A DNA stretch of 64,000 nucleotides from Notospermus geniculatus (Eukaryota; Nemertea; Pilidiophora; Heteronemertea; Lineidae), in NCBI GenBank assembly GCA_002633025.1, contig NMRB01000201.1, positions 201,156 to 265,155 on the forward strand, given 5' to 3'. Shown piece by piece: positions 62,201 through 64,000 of this stretch. The notes under the pieces are model-generated. The model did not search any database. It saw only the letters and a list, made by a program, of their open reading frames with translations, and was not told where the DNA came from. How positions within the stretch are numbered: the first letter of the stretch is position 1; each line of letters starts with the position of its first letter. The position numbers and the translations under genes were made by a program.

Positions 62201-63500
62201 CGAAGATGATGTTTTACCTGCGCTTAACACCTGTACCCTAACCAATTTGATCTCCTTTGCTTGATGTGGTTCCACCAGTAGCGTGACATCATTGTACATG
62301 TCAAACAAGGTGGCAGAAATGGTCCACGTAATAGGCTTATTCTTGGGGGCTTCTTGCGGACCCTCCAACGCAAACATTGGCTTCTTTGTACTTTGTGGCT
62401 GTGGGGGTAAAACATTATTAGCTGAAACGTCAGTTTGTGGGATTATTTGCAGTTGTCTATGAGGCTATTGGAACCAGCGTTTCAAAAACAACAATTAGGG
62501 AGGTTTAGAAATCAAGCGATAAACGTAAACTTTACGACAACGTTATTTTTTATACTATTTAACAGATTTTATAGGCCTATTGCACTTTCGGTACAAAAAT
62601 AACGTTGTCGTTAACGTTTACGTTATCGTTCAATTTCTAAACCTCACTATTGGGAAACACTGACAATCGGAAACATTGGTAGCGCTTGCGATATCGCCTG
62701 GCTTAAGAAAGAAGTCCGTCCAGCACGTGGAAGAAGTATTTATTTCCCTTGTACTTACCGACGTATTGTCGACGACCCCTTTATACACTGCCTGACCGAC
62801 CCAGACCATTTCTTTACCCTTATAGGAACAACCGGCCGAGACGTAGTACACTTGGGCGTTCACAACCTGCCTGATGACCACAGCTGAGAAAGTAAACTTC
62901 ATCTTACTTTGGTCAGCGTTATTTGTGTCTGTAAACTTGTTTTCCACTTCCCCGAAGTCAATTTTAGCCTGGTCATACTGGAAACAAGAGGAATCATCAC
63001 ATCTAAAGCTACGTTTAGCTGACACGCGGAATGCGGATTGCGGAACGCGGAAGCGGAAAATGCAATGCATTTTCGCATACAACATATCGCTTCCGCCGGG
63101 GATTCCGCGTCCCTATACCGCAGGTGAAGGTCAACAACGATAGCGAATTGGCCAACACTTTTTGGTCGCGCCAGGCCGCAATGAAGTTCATCTTACTAAT
63201 GATGTATATGGTAATCGTTTGGGTGTGGCCTACCTGGTTTCCTCCGTCTGATGAGCTGTATATCCAAGGCGTCGAGGCTGGTTTAATTGGAATGTTTGTC
63301 CCAATCGTGGTCTTGACTTTAGACAGGGCGAAGATTGGCACATTGTTTGTATTGCGCGGAGCGAACAGTTCACATTTCATCTTCGACTTGGTCTTTGGCA
63401 TGAATATGTTGAAAGTAAAGTCCAGTTTGTTTCCGATTTTGACTTGTTTTGTTGCGGCGACCACTTTATTGAAGCTGAACTGAACAGTACTCGGTAAGCT
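50203..63500 (-). CDS. Large secreted repeat protein with F5/8C domain, 3' part
   Basis: I do not recognise this protein. Visible exons, 5' to 3': 63234-63500, 62759-62977, 62218-62398, 61605-61703, 60946-61139, 60212-60457, 59111-59347, 58441-58794, 57616-57774, 57079-57376, 56730-56932, 55856-56188, 55196-55354, 54765-55080, 54292-54541, 53601-53784, 53110-53302, 52838-52977, 52455-52604, 52001-52181, 51532-51631, 51246-51295, 50497-50820, 50203-50288. They give 1640 residues and the stop; the start is beyond 64000. A motif hxhGxhxNxG recurs six times (IDFGEVENKF, FKLGRIVNTG, WDLGTIRNFG, FTFGLLSNVG, LTIGSISNIG, LEIGLVSNMA) every 150-170 residues, each followed by a beta-like strand (TIRISLLAKLL, NTIKFSVLGYL). 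A discoidin/F5-8C domain (NCQISGST, VNFGNQVAVSSVTI, YVNAFQLQ, GRYVRLLPT, LNGC) is followed by a Cys-rich tail. No membrane segment is seen near the end. Confidence 0.8.
55531..55790 (+). mobile_element. tRNA-derived SINE, family 1 (duplicated copy)
   Basis: Same insertion as 47941-48225, carried by the duplication. A-box TAGCCTAGTGG at 55531 and B-box GGTTCGAATCC at 55575-55585. Confidence 0.9.
56258..56660 (-). mobile_element. tRNA-derived SINE, family 2 (uninterrupted copy)
   Basis: On the minus strand it reads GGGCGTGAGACTTTGGGCGA, then CATCCAGG, AATGGGTACCGGTCGGAAAT and GGTGTCATCCGACTTT, ending near TTTAACTTTGAC. It shares this order with 59498-60155. The side at 56540-56660 has a separate tRNA-like head (GCCTAGTGGTTAGCACGTTG) in plus orientation. 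Confidence 0.65.
58015..58389. mobile_element. Foldback element, about 375 bp
   Basis: The left end GGTTTCGCAAATCT is mirrored by AGATTTGCGAAACC on the right. Arms remain similar for about 110 bp (ATGTATTTCAGGAGGTGGTT versus AACCACCTCCAGAAATACAT). It is intronic, between exons 58441-58794 and 57616-57774. Confidence 0.8.
59498..60155 (+). mobile_element. tRNA-derived SINE, family 2, split by a MITE
   Basis: A-box TGGTGTAGTGG and B-box GGTTCGAATCC (59553-59563), then GGGCGTGAGACTTTTGGGCA. The body is interrupted at CCACCCAGGTG by the element at 59626-59993 and resumes with ATGGGTACCGGTCGGAAATG to the end near 60155. The uninterrupted relative is at 56258-56660. Confidence 0.8.
59626..59993. 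mobile_element. MITE nested in SINE, TTAGGGCAAGC ends
   Basis: About 368 bp. TTAGGGCAAGCAAAAAAAAT then TTTAGTTTATCGTCC is mirrored by GGACGATAAACTAAA then TTTTTTTTGCTTGCCCTAA. The interior contains GCGCCAATTTTCGGCGCC. No coding region is seen. Confidence 0.85.
60764..60810. repeat. Short palindrome with CGCGCGAC repeats beside it
   Basis: GGCATGATCACGGTA is mirrored by TACCGTGATCATGCC. GTCGCGCGACC occurs twice just downstream (about 60829 and 60857). It is intronic in the repeat-protein gene. Confidence 0.65.
62001..62156. mobile_element. MITE, TTAGGGAGG family copy 1
   Basis: 156 bp between TTAGGGAGGTTTAGAAATCA and TGATTTCCTCCCTAA. The inverted arms continue through CGATAAACGTAAAC. The interior has the palindrome GTTAACGTTAAC. 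Confidence 0.85.
62495..62650. mobile_element. MITE, TTAGGGAGG family copy 2
   Basis: Same ends and arms as 62001-62156 (TTAGGGAGGTTTAGAAATCA; GCGATAAACGTAAACTTTAC). The right end is slightly decayed (AAACCTCACTA). The two copies flank exon 62218-62398 of the repeat-protein gene. Confidence 0.85.
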
Positions 63501-63699
63501 CTGAAGTAGAGGTGAACCGTTTGGTTAGAAAGAAAATGAAGAGGGTAAGTCAATAATAACATGTCTTAGTTTATTGATTGGAATCCAACAAGGCGTGGGG
63601 GAAGAATCTCACGTCTGACAACTGAGTATCAAACGAATAAAACGGGGTACGCGAAAACTAATTTGAGTATCATCATCTTTAGAAAGACAGAATCTGACA

Positions 63700-64000
63700 C
63701 ACAGTCAGCACAATCAGTCGGCATAGACAATCAGTCAGCACAGACGATCAGTCAGCGCAGACAATCAGTCAGCACAGACAGTCAGTCAGCGCAGACAATC
63801 AGTCAGCACAGACGATCAGTCAGCGCAGACAGACAATCAGTCGGCATAGACAACCAGTCACCACAGACGATCAGTCAGCGCAGACAACCAGTCAGCACAG
63901 ACGATCAGTCAGCGCAAACGATCAGTCATCACAGACAATCAGTCAGCACATGCAATCAGTCAGCGCAGACGATCAGTCAGCGCAGACAATCAGTCAGCGC
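63700..64000. repeat. 17-bp minisatellite running off the right edge
   Basis: About 17 head-to-tail copies of CAGTCAGCACAGACAAT, with CAC/CGC and AAT/GAT variants. It lies in the intron upstream of the first visible repeat-protein exon and continues beyond the window. Confidence 0.95.

Noticed and set aside
63700-64000. Regular direct repeats resembling a CRISPR array
   Set aside because: Units are 17 bp, contiguous and without spacers, in a eukaryotic intron: a minisatellite.

Overview
The window looks like a piece of a repeat-rich, intron-rich animal nuclear genome. All genes are split by GT-AG introns, with many short inverted-repeat elements and tRNA-derived SINEs between exons. The gene set (tandem-domain HDAC6, spermine synthase, queuosine salvage glycosidase, BOLA2, SELO, a large discoidin-domain repeat protein), frequent motifs such as ACATGT, ACCGGT and AGGCCT, and local tandem copies differing by a few percent point to a highly polymorphic marine invertebrate, probably a deuterostome (amphioxus, hemichordate or echinoderm). 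I cannot name the species from sequence alone.

Layout. 1-2144: minisatellites and dispersed repeats, no gene seen. 2145-13476 (minus): an essentially complete HDAC6-like gene of about 26 exons with two deacetylase domains and a C-terminal ubiquitin-binding zinc finger. It carries two alternative 60-nt exons for the zinc-ligand segment of the first deacetylase domain. 13477-18347: transposon-rich spacer. 18348-27175 (minus): spermine synthase, 9 exons; one large intron holds an assembly gap flanked by duplicated sequence. 27235-32458 (plus): QNG1 (queuosine salvage, C9orf64/DUF2419 family), head-to-head with spermine synthase; a 1.06-kb foldback element sits in one intron. 33910-40848: BOLA2 (minus) and SELO (plus) as a head-to-head pair, present once complete (36004-40848) and once as a truncated upstream copy (34023-35768). 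42613-63500 (minus): the 3' part of a large secreted protein made of roughly 165-residue repeats and an F5/8C (discoidin) domain; its start lies beyond the window.

A 7.6-7.7 kb tandem duplication (40652-48400 and 48401-55990) covers the last part of SELO plus the 3' half of the repeat-protein gene. It leaves a headless second copy of the latter and an orphan SELO C-terminal fragment. Exons keep their frame in both copies, so this is either a recent duplication or two haplotypes assembled in series.

The genes do not form one pathway. The most interesting points are the alternative catalytic exons in HDAC6, the uncharacterised repeat family of the large secreted protein, the selenocysteine-to-cysteine state of SELO, and the duplication junctions. 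Exon boundaries were inferred by reading splice sites and protein similarity by eye. Each complete gene model (HDAC6, spermine synthase, QNG1, BOLA2, SELO) and the visible part of the repeat protein sum to a whole number of codons.
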